Shown in pieces: positions 47,957 to 60,708 of a DNA stretch of 64,000 nucleotides; the stretch's first letter is position 1; the number at the start of each line of letters is the position of its first letter. The notes under the pieces were generated by a model, which saw only the letters and a list, made by a program, of their open reading frames with translations, had not been told where the DNA came from and did not search any database. The stretch is from contig CM049319.1 of assembly GCA_026874595.1 (NCBI GenBank), positions 62,694,917 through 62,758,916 of the forward strand. The letters are read 5' to 3'. Made by a program: the position numbers and the translations under genes. Origin of the DNA: Sipunculus nudus (lineage: Eukaryota; Annelida; Sipuncula; Golfingiida; Sipunculidae).

Positions 47957-48069
47957 TCAACATTGTAACTTTAGCTATAGGCTATTCTCACAGACAATAT
48001 ATAACATTAATAAAAAAATGAGCACCCAGTCTAAATTAGCTGAGTGTCATGGCCCATGGGCCACTTGTC

Positions 48070-48245
48070 TTAATGCCATTTTTGTATCTTTACCAAATCA
48101 TCAGCAGGCCCCTTGATGTTTCTTTTACAAGGAGGGAATTGATTAAAGCGCTATATTATCCTAATGCAACTTTTGTATCCTTACCAATGCATTTCATCAG
48201 CAGGCACCTTAATTGTACATTGACTTTACTTTCACAAGCTGTTAA
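48070..48245 (+). repeat. Two units of the small host repeat
   Basis: Two copies of a TTTGTATCxTTACCAAxxCAT unit followed by a CATCAGCAGGCxCCTTxAT-like block. Together with 42590-42665 they were one cluster before A7 inserted. Confidence 0.6.
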
Positions 48246-50250
48246 TTGTATCCGCCAAAAATACTATGTTTTCAGCTGCACGCCGCCGCCACCGCGTAGG
48301 TGTCCGGAGAACTCCTCCGTAACCGCTGGGCGGAACTTTATGAAACCCGGGATTATGTTCGGGTCACATGTGAACTGCTGCGCCCCGATTTTGTTTTGAC
48401 CTCTGACCTTTCCTCTGTGCTCTGCGTCCGTTTGTGCGTCTGTTTCCACACATAAACCCACATATCTCGGGAACCGTTTGACCGATCAGGAAAATTTTTT
48501 GCACAAATGTAGGCCTTGGAGAGCTTTATAACATACACAAAAAATGGTGGCGCCACCTGCAACCATGTTTGCACAGTGTCCATCTGTTCGTCTGCCTTGA
48601 GTAAAAATCACTCATATCTCTGCAGTGACTTGACTAATTCACCTGAAATTCGGCATGGGTATACATCCTGGATAGCTTTTCTGATTTTATGACAGGTGGC
48701 GCCACCTACATTCACGTTTACGCTGCAGACATCCAAGCTCATATCTCTGGAACCGTTTGACCGATCAGGAAAATTTTTTTGCACAAATGTAGCCCTTGGA
48801 GAGCTTTATCACATACACAAAAAATGGTGGCGCCACCTGCAACTATGTTTGCACAGTGTCCATCTGTTCGTCTGCCTTGGGTTAAAATCACTCATATCTC
48901 TGCAGTGACTAGACTAATTCACCTGAAATTCGGCATGCGTAAACATCCTGGATAGCTTTTCTGATTTTATGACAGGTGGCGCCACCTACATTCACGTTTA
49001 CGCTGCAGACATCCAAGCTCATATCTCGGGAACCGTTTGACCCTTCAGGAAAATTTTTTTGCACAAATGTAGCCCCTGGAGAACTCTATAACATTCACAA
49101 AAAATGGTGGCGCCACCTGCAACCATGTTTGCACAGTGTCCATCTGTTTGTCTGCCTTGGGTTAAAATCACTCATATCTCTGCAGTGACTTGACTAATTC
49201 ACCTGAAATTCGGCATGCGTAAACATCCTGGATAGCTTTTCTGATTTTATGACAGGTGGCGCCACCTACGTTCAAGTTTACGCTGCAGAAATCCAAGCTC
49301 ATATCTAGGGAACCGTTTGACTGATCAGGAAAATTTTTTTGCGTAAATGTAGCCCTTGGAGAGCTTTATAACATACACAAAAAATGGTGGCGCCACCTGC
49401 AACCATGTTTGCACAGTGTCCATCTGTTCGTCTGCCTTGGGTTAAAATCACTCATATCTCTGCAGTGACTTGACTAATTCACCTGAAATTTGGCATGCGT
49501 ATACATCCTGGATAGCTTTTCTGATTTTATGATAGGTGGCGCCACCTACATTCACGTTTACGCTGCAGACATCCAAGCTCATATCTCGGGAACCGTTTGA
49601 CTGATTGGGCCAAAGTTTTGCATGTTTATAGATCTCACATAGCTCTTCATCATAAGCAAAACTGGTGGCGCCACCTGCAGCCATTTTTGCACAGCTCCTA
49701 TCTGTTTGTCTGCCATGGGATAAAATCACTCATATCTCGGCAGTGGTTTGACATATCTGCCTAAAATTTTGCAGGTTTATACATCCCCGACTGCTCTCTT
49801 GATTTTATGACAGGTGGCACCACCTGCATTCTAGTTTATGCAGCAGACATCCAAGCTCATATCTTGGGAACCGTTTGACCGATTGGGCCAAAGTTTTGCA
49901 TGTGTATAGTTCTCACATAGCTCTTTATCATACGCAAATCTGGTGGCGTCACCTGCAACCATTTTTGCTCCGCATCCATCTGTTTGTCTGCCACAGGCTA
50001 AAATCACTCATATACATGTACTGGTTTGACTTATCTGCCTTAAATTTTGCATATGTATACAACTTGGACGGCTTTCTGGATTTTGTGATGGGGGGGGGGG
50101 GGCAACCTACATACACAATTTGGCTGCAGACACCCATGCTAATATGCAACACTCTATTTCCCCTTGCCACTCAATCCATGCCTCACTTCACCCGTTCCAC
50201 TCTGATTTAGGCGGATACACGTAGTCGCTTGTCGACTACCCGTATTCTAG
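48246..50250 (+). mobile_element. Family B element B6
   Basis: 5' TTGTATCCGCCAAAAATACTATG, in which the second arm of the 5' hairpin is deleted, then a short CCGCCGCCACCG tract, leader with perfect DR1 (48397-48409), about six ~280 bp monomers (GAGAGCTTTATAACAT landmarks) and an intact 3' end GGCGGATAC, GTAGTCG-CTTGT-CGACTAC, TCTAG. A G run interrupts a late monomer at 50089-50102. Confidence 0.87.
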
Positions 50251-51499
50251 TTGATTACAGCTTTAAACAGCATCAAGGTTTGTATATCAAGATTATAACA
50301 TTAAATTATGGTCTTTCAACTCGAATAAACATAAAATCTTGCATAAACAGCATTCAGGTTGCCCAATAATCAAGGTAAGAAAATTGGTTCATGGTATACC
50401 AAACCTGCTAAATGATATATTTGAACTCAATAATAAAATGTATAGCTTTTGGGGACAATATCAGTCAAATTACCAAGTTAATATCATGCATGATGGTGCC
50501 TAAATAGTGGATAGTATTCAGGCTTTTATACATGAAAACCACAATTCAGTGTTCATACTTTGGTTTTTGACATTGCACATACATGCAAAGAAGCATTTTG
50601 TTGAATACAAAAATTGTTTTGCATAACCACCATACATAGGAAACGGTTCACATAACCCCTCGTATGGATATGCTGTCATTTTAAATGCAAATTTATTGAA
50701 AACATGGATGACCTGAATTTTTGCTTGTCAGTTTAATATAGATTCAAATATATTTATCGCAATCATTTTCATGTTGTAAATGAAACACCATATGGGGTTA
50801 TAATAAAATGATAAATAGAAAAATAGTAATGAAGAAGAGCTTAGGCTAACAGACAATTTAAAAACTGCGGTAAATATTCAGTCAATATCAGAATATTATG
50901 GATTTTTTGTCAGTATACCATTGTTTAATTATGTTAATTATGTTCTTTTCTCATGGTATTTGAGAGTGATGGAGCTAAAGGTTGGACATTTTTCCTTCTG
51001 TGTGTTTTATTTTCATAATAATTATTCTTAACAATCTTATTTATGGGTTAACTCAAAGCGAAAATCTAACAGTTTATAACTGTTGATAAGTTTATAATGG
51101 AATACTCCTGAGTACAAATCCACAAATTATTAAGCCCATAATTTTTTCTGTTTCTGCATTGTAACATCACAAATAGGACTGGCAAAGTATATAGGAAATA
51201 ATGATTTTTCAAATCTCTTATAAGAATGAATGTAAATATTAATCCAGTTTTCATAAACTGGGTCAGCTAACTGAGGAACTTTTTAAACAATCCTCAATCT
51301 GTAACCTAAGTGAAAGAGTCTCATGACTGTTAAATCTTGTAACATTTTTCTAATGGTACTTCTTCTGCTATTTTTTACCTAGATTACTGCTAGATGATGG
51401 TTATTTAAATAAGTTTACAGACTGCCTTTTCATAAAATATAATGATATTATAATTGAAATGTAGTTTAAATAACCAGTATTAACATTTCTCATAATGAC
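50251..51499. other. Unique PTDSS2 intron 2 sequence
   Basis: AT-rich; no exon, tRNA or repeat terminus recognised. Confidence 0.5.
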
Positions 51500-51800
51500 T
51501 AGTGTCTGAGGCTCAGGGGAAGAGCACAGGACTCAAAAAGTTTAAATCTCAGCTGAGTCAGTTGGTAGGCCGTGCCCTATAGCCATGTTTCCCTCACAAA
51601 CAAATGCACCTTTCAGGGGTTACTTGGTTGAATGAATCAGCAATGAGGATGATTACACATCCAGGGCCTGCAGGTGCAGTAGCCACTGGGCCTGGTTAAA
51701 ACAGGATATAAAATGAGAGGAAGCATGTAATACTGCCCTGTCACATAATCCAAAACCAGAATGGAATTCCGTTGTACATATACTTAAGCTAGTTAAGCTA
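51500..51800 (+). mobile_element. Possible tRNA-derived SINE
   Basis: GAGGCTCAGGGGAAGAGCA (51509-51527) resembles a tRNA A box and GTTTAAATCTC (51540-51550) a B box at suitable spacing, followed by unrelated sequence. No second copy was found in the window to confirm the family. Confidence 0.4.
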
Positions 51801-54424
51801 GAATTTAAAAAAATAGAGATGGTTACCTCTAACAACAATTGTTTTTCTTTTTTAATTAAAAATTATAAATAGATAACAAATAAAGAAAATGTGTCTCTTA
51901 ATTCTCTGCTGGAATTTATTTTCATCAGTGGCCAATAATCTAGGGCCAATAATTGCCTTTTACTTTTCTCCCAATAACAGACTCATATATCTGGCACAAA
52001 GCCATTAATTCTACATGAAGGTCCCACGTGGTCATTCTATTTTGGTACTCTGGGCACTCACAAGTATTGGACTTTGTGATAGTGAGAAGAATTTTACCTT
52101 TGTACCATCACCAGATCAGCTCCTGTACTATTACCCAGTATACCTTTGTACTTTCATAAAAAAAACATTTCCTTGTTTGTTTAATATATGTTTGACATAT
52201 AAAATCACAAAATTTACAGGGATCCATATTGGTCAGGCTCATTGTAAAGATAAGACAGGTCATGCAACATTATAAACCTTCCTCGCATGAATTTTTGATG
52301 CTGTTCGTTGGTTTGTTATTTGGCAAAATTACTCAAAAAGTTATGAATAGATATTGATGATATTTCATGGATGGTTAGGATAGCCCCCCAAGGAATAGTC
52401 CATTAAGTTATAAATGGTAATCTGGATCATCATAACAAGGTTCATAATATGTTCTCTTTTCCAATAAAAAAGTTTTGGCTTTCCTTTTTGTGTATTTTTC
52501 ATTATTTGTATTGTGGGGAGCATCTTATCATCTTGGAGCTCACCTTTCCAACTGATTGGTACAAAATGAAAAATGTCTTTCCTTGCATATGCATGAGCTT
52601 GGCTATCTGATACAGGCAGAAAGGTGTTATCACAACCCCTGTTTTATATGTTGTTGTTTAAAGGAATCTTTACCATCGTAAGAAAGGTAATTTTAACCCT
52701 TCATCAGCAAATAGCAAACAAAATATATTTATATTTTATGTTTAATAAATGCTAATAGTGAGTATTAACATTTGCTTCTGATACTTAGCTGGACTTCCCT
52801 TGCTTATCAGTCACAACCCCTGGGCAACTAGTCAGCATTTATTACAGTAGAACCTGTCTAAAAAGACCACCTGTGAATTAAGACCACTTTTGGCCAGTCC
52901 CATGGGTGGTCTTATTACACAGGTTTCTCTTCATTTCCCTGATAGCCATCCCTAATGACAAGCAAACAAAGCTGTTCATTCTGCCTGAACCATTGTCAAT
53001 ATACCATGCACTCTCAAGTATTGGACCATGTGACTATGAGAAGTTTACCTTTGTGCCATCACCATATGTACTCTAGTCTCACATGCTGAATCAGCATTCA
53101 GCAAAATGAATTGGTACATTTTAGTGACTTTTGAAGGTTCGACAGTATCCTGGAGTGACTTTTTTCAGGATTTACATAAATTTTTATCTTCAAAATGGTG
53201 ATTTTAAACTCTTATATATCAGACATATATATCAGAAATAGGCCTTCAGATCACCATTCACTTCAGAGCCACAACAGCTGTTGATAATAAAGTTTAAGAG
53301 AATAATTGCCTAATTTCAATGCCCCCCCCCTTCCCTTTTGTGGAACAGGCTATAGTATATGGATTATAAAATTCATGACATCTAATATACAGTCTAACCT
53401 GTATTTAGCCATAGCAGTGCAAATTGGTTTGCATTTAAATTTGACCGAAAGGGTCTACTTCCAGTCAAAACATAAGTTATTCAGTAGACTGCACTGCAGG
53501 GGTCATCCCTATTATTACAATGATGTCACTTGAGACATATGGTAAGCTTATATGCTATAAGTGAATCTTTAATACAAAAGAAGAGATGAAAGTATATATA
53601 TCTGATTATGAATCACATCTCTAGAATGATTGCTGTCTTTTCCTGTTCCTTGCACAACTTAGCTCTCCGTGTAACTTATGTGAGACATGTTTGTATATAA
53701 CTAAAAACTCAAAAAACATACAAAAAAAACAATATAAGCTTAGTGATTATGGAATCTTTTTTGCAAGTGGTAGGTGTTAATCAGTTAAGTGTTCAGGTTG
53801 TTCAGGTTTATTCTGAGTGACACGATTCTAGTAAGCAGTGTGGAATTGTAAATAATAATGACCCCTGGACCAACCAAACCTTTGGATCCACTTCAGGTAA
53901 TAGTTTTATATATGGGACATATCAGTGCTGTGTAATTTGTCAGCTCTGTCAGGGACTCCATTGGACTTTGATACTTGGGGTAGTCTTATCTTATCATTTT
54001 TCCATTCATAATGAACCTTTAATGTGTCTGTGTTTTATCATACCACTGAGATGAGTGTAATGACTGTGCAATATGATAAATTACATATTTCAGTAACATC
54101 CATGCCTGCAACCCCTTTATATAATAAAAAAAAATCTATAAGCATATAAAATTTTGAACCATGTACAATGTTTTTCCTATTGATGTATAGACTTATGAAA
54201 TTGTACTGATTTTCTTATAAAATAGTAAGAGTAATAGTACTACAAAAAGTATTTCTACTTCCACCAGTGAAGGTGGCTGAGGTTTAAAAGACCTGTTTTA
54301 ATCATATATATAATTTAATAATTTACATACCAGGTATGTGAAATATACATGTAATATAGTGTTTTCTCCTGAAAGTATTATGGTGTCTACAAATATTCAG
54401 TTCTGAAAAAGTGTTTGTTCACTT
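51801..54424. other. Intron 2 sequence with minor repeats
   Basis: A short duplicated block (CTCACAAGTATTGGAC...GAGAAGxxTTTACCTTTGTxCC) occurs at about 52056-52106 and 53011-53058. A sequence opening CAGTAGAACCTGTCTAAA and closing TTACACAGGTTTCTCTT (52844-52932) looks like a small inverted-repeat element. 52300-52560 has the TTTGGCAAAATTACTCAAAA style of a transposon relic. No exon recognised. Confidence 0.4.
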
Positions 54425-54590
54425 GGGGCCTGGACCATGAAGGGGTAAAAAGCTCTGCTGTCTACAGTGAGCTGCTCGGTTTGATCCTCATATGTGGCTA
54501 TGAGCGGGTTGTAGTTGCCTGTCTAAGGCTGGTGGTTTTCTCTGAATTCTCCAGTTTCCTCCACCTCTAAAAGACTACAAAACACCATCC
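54425..54590 (+). mobile_element. Possible SINE with B-box-like motif
   Basis: GGTTTGATCCT (54478-54488) matches a pol III B box, and GGTGGTTTTCTCTGAATTCTCC is a common style of invertebrate SINE body. The A box is poor (GTAAAAAGCTCTGC). A single copy only. Confidence 0.35.
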
Positions 54591-56480
54591 ATAGTGGTAG
54601 TAATGCCCAACTCCATAAGTCATGCTCCGGACCTTTGTTACTTCTGTGTTTCTTCTTTCATTGTACTTCTCCTTGTTCAGGAATTTTCCAGCCTGTGCAT
54701 GAATTTACCTCTGGTCATGCAGTCTTGTACTGTCAGGGACTGTTTATACACACACAGAATCATAACCACTTATGCAGCAGTTGAATTGGAGCGAGCGAGT
54801 CCATGTTCCAGATGGTTCATTTAAGTGTGGTGCATTGTAAGATTAATGACAATGTCTTCATAATGGAAGAATGAAATTTACTTGATAGGCTTCTCAGTTT
54901 TCAATTTAAATACCGTAAAATTCGGCATATATGTCGACCCCGTGTATAAGTCGAGGTGGGATTTTGAAGAGAGAAATTGGGAGAAAATTTTTAGAGCCCA
55001 CTGAATCTGGAGAGTCCCCAGCTCAAAACAGATAAGTAAATGATAACCAATGGAATGAGTCATTTAAAAGTCGCACCCGAAAAAAACTTACGTGCATAGT
55101 TGTTAGGCTAAAAGTACCCATGACTACTGCTTGTAGTGCATGTAACATGTAAACCATGTGCAGGTGAACATGCTGGACGCCGTGATTTATAGCTGAAAGT
55201 GAAACCCCGGGGAAGGCCCGCCGTGTGATGACGTAGGTGACAATATTAACATGGGTTCACAGTCACTTCTTGTCGCTTTCAAATGAACAAAGACGTTTCC
55301 CGAGTGTTATGAATAAATATGATATGAGTAAGTATATATAAGTAAGTCTATATAGTTACAGACATAATTCCATATAAGCTTTCAGAACCGACAATACTTC
55401 ACACCAACAGCATAAAAGTAGTCATACATTTCCCTGAAGATGCTGCCACTGTTGCGTGAAAAAAAATGGGGAAATTGACAATCAAACGTCAAGGAAACTG
55501 TTTCTGCTTATTAGAAAGGGAAGAAACTGAATTCACATTATTTTGTGTTTGAATTTTATTTCCTCTACATAAAGATGAACAAGATTTGCTCTTTAAGTGT
55601 TATGAATAAGTATATAAAGTAAAACTAAATAGCTTTCATTTAACACCTTTCAGAACAAGCGTTTATTTGCTACCGCTATAAAAAAATAGTCAGCTATATT
55701 CCCGTCAGTTGACGCCAATGTTATGTGAAGAAAAATAAAAATAGGATCAACGATCAAGCTCCAGTTGTCCGTTTCTGCTTATCTGACAGTGGATCAAATA
55801 AAATAATCTTTGACAATGTTCAAAATTGATTACCTGTGAATGAAAATATGATTCTTAGTTTTGGTTCATAGTTTTGTATTTTACATCCCAGTACTTAACA
55901 GACTTGGGATTTATCAGTTGCTCAATACAATTGCTGGCTGAATGGAACACGTATCTCGTCTGACAATTTTTGGGCAACCACAGTTATTAGCGGGTCATGG
56001 CATATAATTCCAAGCTAACTGTCAGCATTTTAATTGTCAAAAGAAACAGTTATGAAAACATTGCGCTCTGAAGACCCATGATCTGGGTCAGTGGGAAAAT
56101 GGCTTTGAAGTTCACCCGAGTTCGCCCGCGTTTTGTCACCTGTTCATATTCACAAACAGTGGCCCACGGTCATTTGTGTGTTTGCTCACTTGTACAAGCA
56201 TCAGATGTTGTAACAAGCAATTCTTAAGCAGACTTTGATGTCAAATACACAGAGGTCGATGCCACTAATAAAACCCCAATTGATTACGCAATACTTGTAC
56301 CTCTAGCACCCATGCTCAATCACCCATGAATGAAGCTCGATAATTATAACTAGGCACGGGGGGGGGGGGGGGGGGGGGGGGGTGGCGTGCTGGTTGTCAG
56401 CATCAAGGTTTATCACATGAATTTTAATATACCACATTACCCGACTAAAAAGGACAGTTGATGACTGCGTAAATGGCTGA
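54591..56480. other. Intron 2 sequence with a DNA-element relic and a G25 run
   Basis: A segment at about 54911-55090 (TACCGTAAAATTCGGCATAT, then GTCGACCCCGTGTATAAGTC) looks like the tip of a DNA transposon. Two diverged copies of a TTTCTGCTTATxxGA / GAATAAxTATA block (55495-55640 and 55660-55800) suggest an old tandem duplication. A 25-base G run lies at 56358-56382. Confidence 0.4.
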
Positions 56481-56489
56481 ACTTGAAAA

Positions 56490-56612
56490 AAAAATAGTAC
56501 AGATTTAGTGTAAATTTAAACAAAGATACAGATCTAGTGTGAATTTGAATGATACCAGTAATACAGATCAAATGTGAATTTGAATGATAATACAGATATA
56601 GTGTCAATATGA
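56490..56612. repeat. Minisatellite, left part (split by LINE)
   Basis: Units like ATACAGATCTAGTGTGAATT followed by TGAATGAT, about four copies. The same unit resumes at 60709 on the other side of the LINE. Confidence 0.8.
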
Positions 56613-56630
56613 ATATGAAAATTCACAAGG

Positions 56631-56960
56631 GTGAACAAGATGGCGGCCATGCATAGCAACCTGTTTGTTTTGATGACCATTTTATATTTTTACCAAGTTA
56701 TAGACCAACACAACAACATGATTTTACAAGTAAACAAGCAAGTAAATGGATATTTTAGTGAAGATTGGCTCTTAAGCAAAAACTGGACTCCTTCAACAAA
56801 GTTTGGACCTTTCAGTGTTGTGGACACTGTATTTTCGCCCATGTCAATGGCGGCAAAGAAACCTAGACGCAATAATGACAACCCAAAGTACCAAGAGTAT
56901 GGAAAATCTATCAAAGTTTTGACTTCTATTATTTATTACGGAGTGGGGATATTGCTGTGA
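56631..56960 (+). pseudogene. LINE 5' open frame (ORF1-like or ORF2 N-terminus)
   Basis: A 109-codon frame beginning MNKMAAMHSNLFV, with a hydrophobic N-terminal stretch and a Lys/Arg-rich PRRNNDNPKYQEYGK segment, ending at a TGA that overlaps the 2A-like motif in another frame. In intact CR1-type elements this part should run in frame into the 2A/PHD region, so a frameshift near 56900-56945 is likely. No domain is recognised. Confidence 0.5.
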
Positions 56961-59900
56961 ACCCAGGGCCTACTCGTCAACCCAAATATCCATGTACAAA
57001 AAGCAGTAAAGCCGTTCGTAAAAATAGCCGTGCTATTGAATGTGACTACTGTTTCAATTGGACTCATATAGCTTGTCAGTCACAGATAACAAACGCTCAA
57101 TATAATAATTCATCTGAGATAAACTTTGTATGTGACATCTGCATGCTGTCAGAACTGCCAAATTCATCTTTATATGGAACTGAAATCTATCACGACAGTA
57201 ACATAGAGGAAGAATCACAACAATTACTAAGTCCTCAGGATAATGAACTTTCCACACTTTATACCAACCAATATGACTGTTTCCAACAACGAGGCTTGCA
57301 TTTCATACATTTTAATGCTCGTAGCATTTTGCCAAAAATGGATGAAATCCACCTGCATGCTAAGACAACCAACGCTGCGGCCATCGCTGTAACAGAGACC
57401 TGGCTTGACAGTTCAGTCACTGATGGCGAGGCAAGTGTACCAGGATATTGCATTGAAAGACAGGACAGAAACCGTGAGGGTGGTGGAGTGTGTCTGTTTA
57501 TCAAGAACAATATCGCATACAACCGCAGAGAGGATTTGTGTAAAGCTGAATTTGAATTTTTGGCAGTGGACATTCTACTCTCAAAGACTAAACCTATACT
57601 ATTTGGGGTGGGTTATAGACCCCCTAAGGACTTGGATTTTTATAATAAACTAGAGGACAATTTGATAAATTCCCCTGCCATGATACAGCAGGAATGTTAC
57701 ATATTAGGAGACTTCAATACTGATGTTCTAAATAAAAGGAGAAATAAACTTGTAAATGATTTAAATAACTTTCTTAGGATATTTGATATGAAACAGATCA
57801 TAGAAGAACCTACTAGAATAACTGATACATCAGAAACATGCATTTATCTAATCTTAGTGTCAGACTCAGAAAAAATAAAACATGGGGTTCTCCCAGCTAA
57901 AATCAGTGACCATAATGTAACCTTTTGCACACGAAAAATTGCTAGGGGTATTATAAACAAACACAATGTAACCAAAATAAGGTCTATGTGAAACTATAAT
58001 GCTACATGTTTCAATGATGAACTGAAACAGGTAAATTGGTCAGCTGTATATAAATGTGAAAATATAAATTTAGCCTGGAGAAGATTTAGTGACTTGTTTC
58101 TTAAGGTTGTAGACAGTGTTGCTCCAGTTAAAACTGTTAGACTTAAAAATGGTACGGAACCATGGTTCTCTAGCTACATCTTAAACATGATTAGTGAGAG
58201 AGATAGAGCTTGGTTTAAATTCAGGAAAACTAAAGACAGCAGTATTTTTAGTGAGTATAAGAAACTTAGAAACAAAACTCAAAGAGAAATATGTAAAGCC
58301 AAGAGAAATTTTGTGAGGAATGAATTAAGTGAAAACCAAAATGAACCAAAAAGACTATGGAACACACTGAGAAACATGGGCATCGCCACTAAAACAAAGA
58401 AAGGAAATATTAATATAGGGCTGAAAAATAATGATGAAGAGGTATGTTTTGAACCAAAATTTGTTGCAAACAGATTTAATGAATTTTTCTGCAATATTGC
58501 AAGCAAACTTGTAGATAAACTTACTTTCAGGCCATATGATAAGAAAAAGGTTTTTGAGTTTTATAAGAAACAAAATGTAATTGCAAGTGGATTCAAATTT
58601 TCTGTGGTCAATGAGGAAACCATTGTAAAATTATTAAGAGGGTTAGATGTTGCAAAATCTACTGGAAGTGATTTAATTTCAGCAAAATTTCTTAAAGATG
58701 GTGCTTACTCGATAGCAGCACCTATTACTTTTATAATAAATCTATCCCTACAAACGTCAACAGTTCCCACTGATTTCAAAATATCCAGAGTAGTCCCACT
58801 CTTTAACAAAGGTGACAGAAATTATGAAGGAAATTACAGACCTGTCTCAATCTTACCAGTCATATCCAAAATTTTAGAAAGGGTAGCATATGACCAATTG
58901 TATTCTTATCTTGGAACCAAAAATTTGTTCTATCAGTATCAATCAGGATTTAGGCCTGGTTTTTCCACTAACACTGCTCTAACACATCTTTCAGATAAAA
59001 TAAGATTTAATATGGATAGTGGAATTTACACTGGCATGGTACTTATAGATCTGCAGAAGGCCTTTGATACTGTAGATCACAATATTTTAACTACCAAATT
59101 ACAGGCAATTGGATTGAATACTCCAGCTGTTTCATGGTTCGAGTCTTATCTAAATGACAGAAGACAATTTGTGGAAATCAATAATGTACGGTCTAATTAT
59201 GGGAATGTTACATGTGGGGTACAACAAGGTTCCATTTTAGGACCTTTGTTATTTACTATATATGTAAATGATATGAAATGTTCAGTAGGATGTGATTTAG
59301 TCTTATATGCAGACGATTCTGCTTTAATAGTGAGTGGGAGAGATCCTAAGGAGATAGAATGTAAACTTTCACTTGAATTAGAGTCATTGTGTGTATGGTT
59401 GGAGGAAAATAGGCTTTCCTTTCATCTGGGTAAAACTGAAAGTATTTTATTTGCATCCAGCCGAAGATTAAGAAAAAGAAACATGTTATCCATTAAATGT
59501 AACTCTGTGGACATTATCTCTAAAGAACATGTTAAATATCTAGGGGTGGTACTAGATCAGACCCTCTCTGGAAACATCATGGGCAACACAGTCATAAGTA
59601 AAATAAATACTAGAATAAAATTTCTGTACAGGAAACATGCAAATTTGAATTTCAGGGAAAGAAAATTGTTATGCTCTTCACTACTACAGGGAATTTTTGA
59701 TTATGCTTGTAACACTTGGTACCGGGGACTTCATAAAAAACTGAAGACTAGGCTTCAGACTGCTCAAAATAAAATGGTACGTTTTGTCAGAAATTATTCA
59801 AATAGACAAAGCCTAAGAGTAAGTGACTTTAAAAAGCTGAAATGGTTGGATGTTTCACATAGGGTTGAATATTTAACACTGGGTCTAATGTATAATACTC

Positions 59901-60037
59901 ATGCTCATCATGCTCGGCATACCTTAGTGATATGGAACCTGTTAGACACTGTTATAACACACGAAGAAGTAATCAAGCTTATGTTGTACCTCAAGTCAAA
60001 AGTCAGGGTAAATATAGTTTTTAATTTAATGGAATAA
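56945..60037 (+). pseudogene. LINE PHD-endonuclease-reverse transcriptase ORF with one nonsense codon
   Basis: One frame reads GDIAVNPGP (56945-56971, 2A-like), then a PHD-like finger (57000-57170; CDYC, WTHIAC and CDIC are present but one expected Cys of the first pair is Ser). The endonuclease follows with NARSIL, TETWLD, GYRPPKD, GDFNTD and SDHN at the expected order. A TGA at 57989-57991 interrupts the frame, which then continues at once into the RT: DLQKAFDTVDHNIL (motif A), GVQQGSILGPLLF (B), YADDSAL (catalytic C) and KYLGVVLD (E). The frame is disturbed after about 59900, and the expected C-terminal NGIKLWNELPSSIK segment is found in another frame at 60028-60161. Key catalytic residues of EN and RT are intact. 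Confidence 0.85.
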
Positions 60038-60708
60038 AATTATGGAATGAATTGCCATCTAGTATTAAAACTTCAAACAGTAAGAGATTATTTATGAAGA
60101 ACTGCAAAGACTACTTATTTAGGAAAATGAAGGAACTGGAAAATGGAATTTTTATAACATAATTATTAATCATGGTCACTTTTTATCTTTAAATCTCTTA
60201 GTCACAGTATTTAATAGATGTAACTCACAGTTACATGAATGTCTTTGTCACTCTTAGTTTTTTTTTTTTTTAGTTATTCTGTAGTTATTTTTTTTTTTAA
60301 TTATGAACACACAGTCGTTTTAAACTATACATGTAACTATTATTATCACTGTAATTTTTAAAATACTGTAGTCAATAGTTTTTACATATATGTAACTGAC
60401 TGACATATGTACATGAATAAGTGTTTCCATGTTCGATAGTCTTAGTCAGCATTTTGAAATCAACTAATATGATAAATTATCTAAATTGTATGCATGGTCT
60501 GCCATCTTGTTAAATGTGTTTCAAGGTCCACTATGGAAATAAGTATACCTCATAAACGTAAGGTTACTTTTTAGTGCTCCTTTTTCATGGCTTTTAACAC
60601 TTGCAGATTTTATGAATATAATTTTGATAGATATATGTATATTTTATATTTATCCATTTTATTGTGATCTGTATGTGTTTGTTGTTGTGAATAAAATATA
60701 TCTAACTA

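Larger units (their letters stand above)
42670..48069 (+). mobile_element. Family A element A7, ERE-array subfamily, host of nested A8
   Basis: 5' end at 42670 (TTTTTAGCTCAGCTGACTG, hairpin partner ATCATCTGAGCT). Before the nested element A8 (44553-47956) come about eleven tandem units of ~157 bp, each with GGCCTAGAATC, CTCCTTGGAAACCTGAAATT and AGGTCAnnnTGACCT-type landmarks. After A8 a short tail ends in TAGCTGAGTGTCATGGCCCA, TGGGCCACTTGTC. The 3' hairpin is TGGCCCATGGGCCA instead of TGACCCATGGGTCA: both sides changed together, keeping the palindrome. No coding capacity. Confidence 0.8.
56613..60708 (+). mobile_element. Nearly full-length CR1-like non-LTR retrotransposon
   Basis: About 4.1 kb inserted into a minisatellite, in sense orientation with PTDSS2 intron 2. 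Order: 5' region with an open frame (56631-56960), 2A-like motif, PHD-like zinc finger, AP-type endonuclease, reverse transcriptase, degraded C-terminus, 3' UTR with T-rich runs, and a short repetitive tail (ATCTAACTATCTA at 60697-60709) instead of a long poly(A). That tail style and the PHD-EN-RT order point to the CR1/L2 group. Few disruptions are present, so it inserted relatively recently. No clear target-site duplication was identified. Confidence 0.85.

Noticed and set aside
57259-57573. Antisense 104-codon frame in the LINE
   Set aside because: Shadow of the endonuclease coding strand.
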